From Cytobacillus purgationiresistens (GTDB lineage: Bacteria > Bacillota > Bacilli > Bacillales > Cytobacillaceae): a stretch of DNA of 64,000 nt. The stretch's first letter is position 1. Each line of letters begins with the position of its first letter. The notes below the pieces were generated by a model, which ran no database searches, was not told the DNA's origin, and worked only from the letters and a program-made list of their open reading frames with translations. Below are positions 63,926-64,000 of this stretch, piece after piece. The translations under genes and the position numbers were made by a program. The stretch spans positions 248,001 through 312,000 of the forward strand of contig NZ_JAUSUB010000001.1 in assembly GCF_030813235.1 (NCBI RefSeq), in the 5' to 3' direction.

Positions 63926-64000
63926 TCATGATCACCACATTCTTCTTAATTGAAGTGTTCGATAAACTATTATATTCAAACCGATTAATCAAGTTGTGTG

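Overview
The window is a low-GC chromosomal segment from an endospore-forming member of the Bacillaceae (Bacillus sensu lato). Evidence for this: a YhcN/YlaJ-type lipoprotein, a YaaH/SleL spore-cortex hydrolase, a DacF-like PBP, an IspA-type subtilisin, YocH, YdjO, YhfH and YkuK homologues, AGGAGG-type ribosome binding sites, frequent TTG/GTG starts, and two classes of palindromic repeat seen in Bacillus chromosomes. I see no rRNA, tRNA, CRISPR array, prophage or complete insertion sequence. It reads as core/variable chromosome with several decaying genes.

Layout. 1-3.9 kb: YhcN-like lipoprotein, two tandem CrcB fluoride-channel genes, a YbhN/UPF0104 membrane protein, BioY behind a BirA-type operator, and a DinB protein. 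4.0-7.8 kb: an NAD salvage operon (NrtR-like Nudix regulator, pncA, pncB, nadE) behind a perfect 13-bp inverted repeat. 8-10.1 kb: BcrC-type phosphatase, then a TetR regulator and a frameshifted yqeB-like gene that share operator sequences. 10.3-17 kb: LysM-CAP protein, MFS exporter, cupredoxin, an AraC-type response regulator whose natural start appears to be ATA, a two-domain acetyltransferase and a 2-hydroxyacid dehydrogenase. 17.2-22.4 kb: broken HTH-cupin regulator divergent from hutU-hutI-yjiH; hutH is not in the window. 22.5-33.8 kb: NrnB-like nuclease, a Cys-tailed membrane protein, DacF-like PBP, ABC-F ATPase, aldehyde dehydrogenase, an ABC exporter pair and a TspO-like protein. 34-36.3 kb: a cluster of very small genes. 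36.5-41.5 kb: YocH behind a perfect WalR box, a coiled-coil protein, two TerD proteins (the first again apparently starting at ATA), a 124-bp tandem palindromic repeat and SleL.

41.5-45.1 kb: an SF1 helicase with a possible PLD-like tail, then a graveyard of gene remnants. 45.1-54.7 kb: PbpG-like PBP, small DNA-binding and HD proteins, PpiB, Mug-type glycosylase, IspA, a P-loop kinase, an alkyltransferase-like protein overlapping tail-to-tail with a PrpE-like phosphatase, and an S13 carboxypeptidase. 54.9-64 kb: frameshifted acetyltransferase, a dispersed Bacillus repeat, YceI, a SUV3-like helicase, a flavin-dependent oxidoreductase with an SRPBCC protein, a broken repeat protein, a YdeI-like protein and YkuK.

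Most notable: two genes with apparent ATA initiation codons behind the same AAAGGGTG Shine-Dalgarno; a self-contained NAD-salvage regulon with a candidate operator; a TetR regulon whose only visible target is broken; and four frameshifted genes in 64 kb, which suggests either real decay or uncorrected indels. All functional statements rest on motif recognition by eye; no database search was run.
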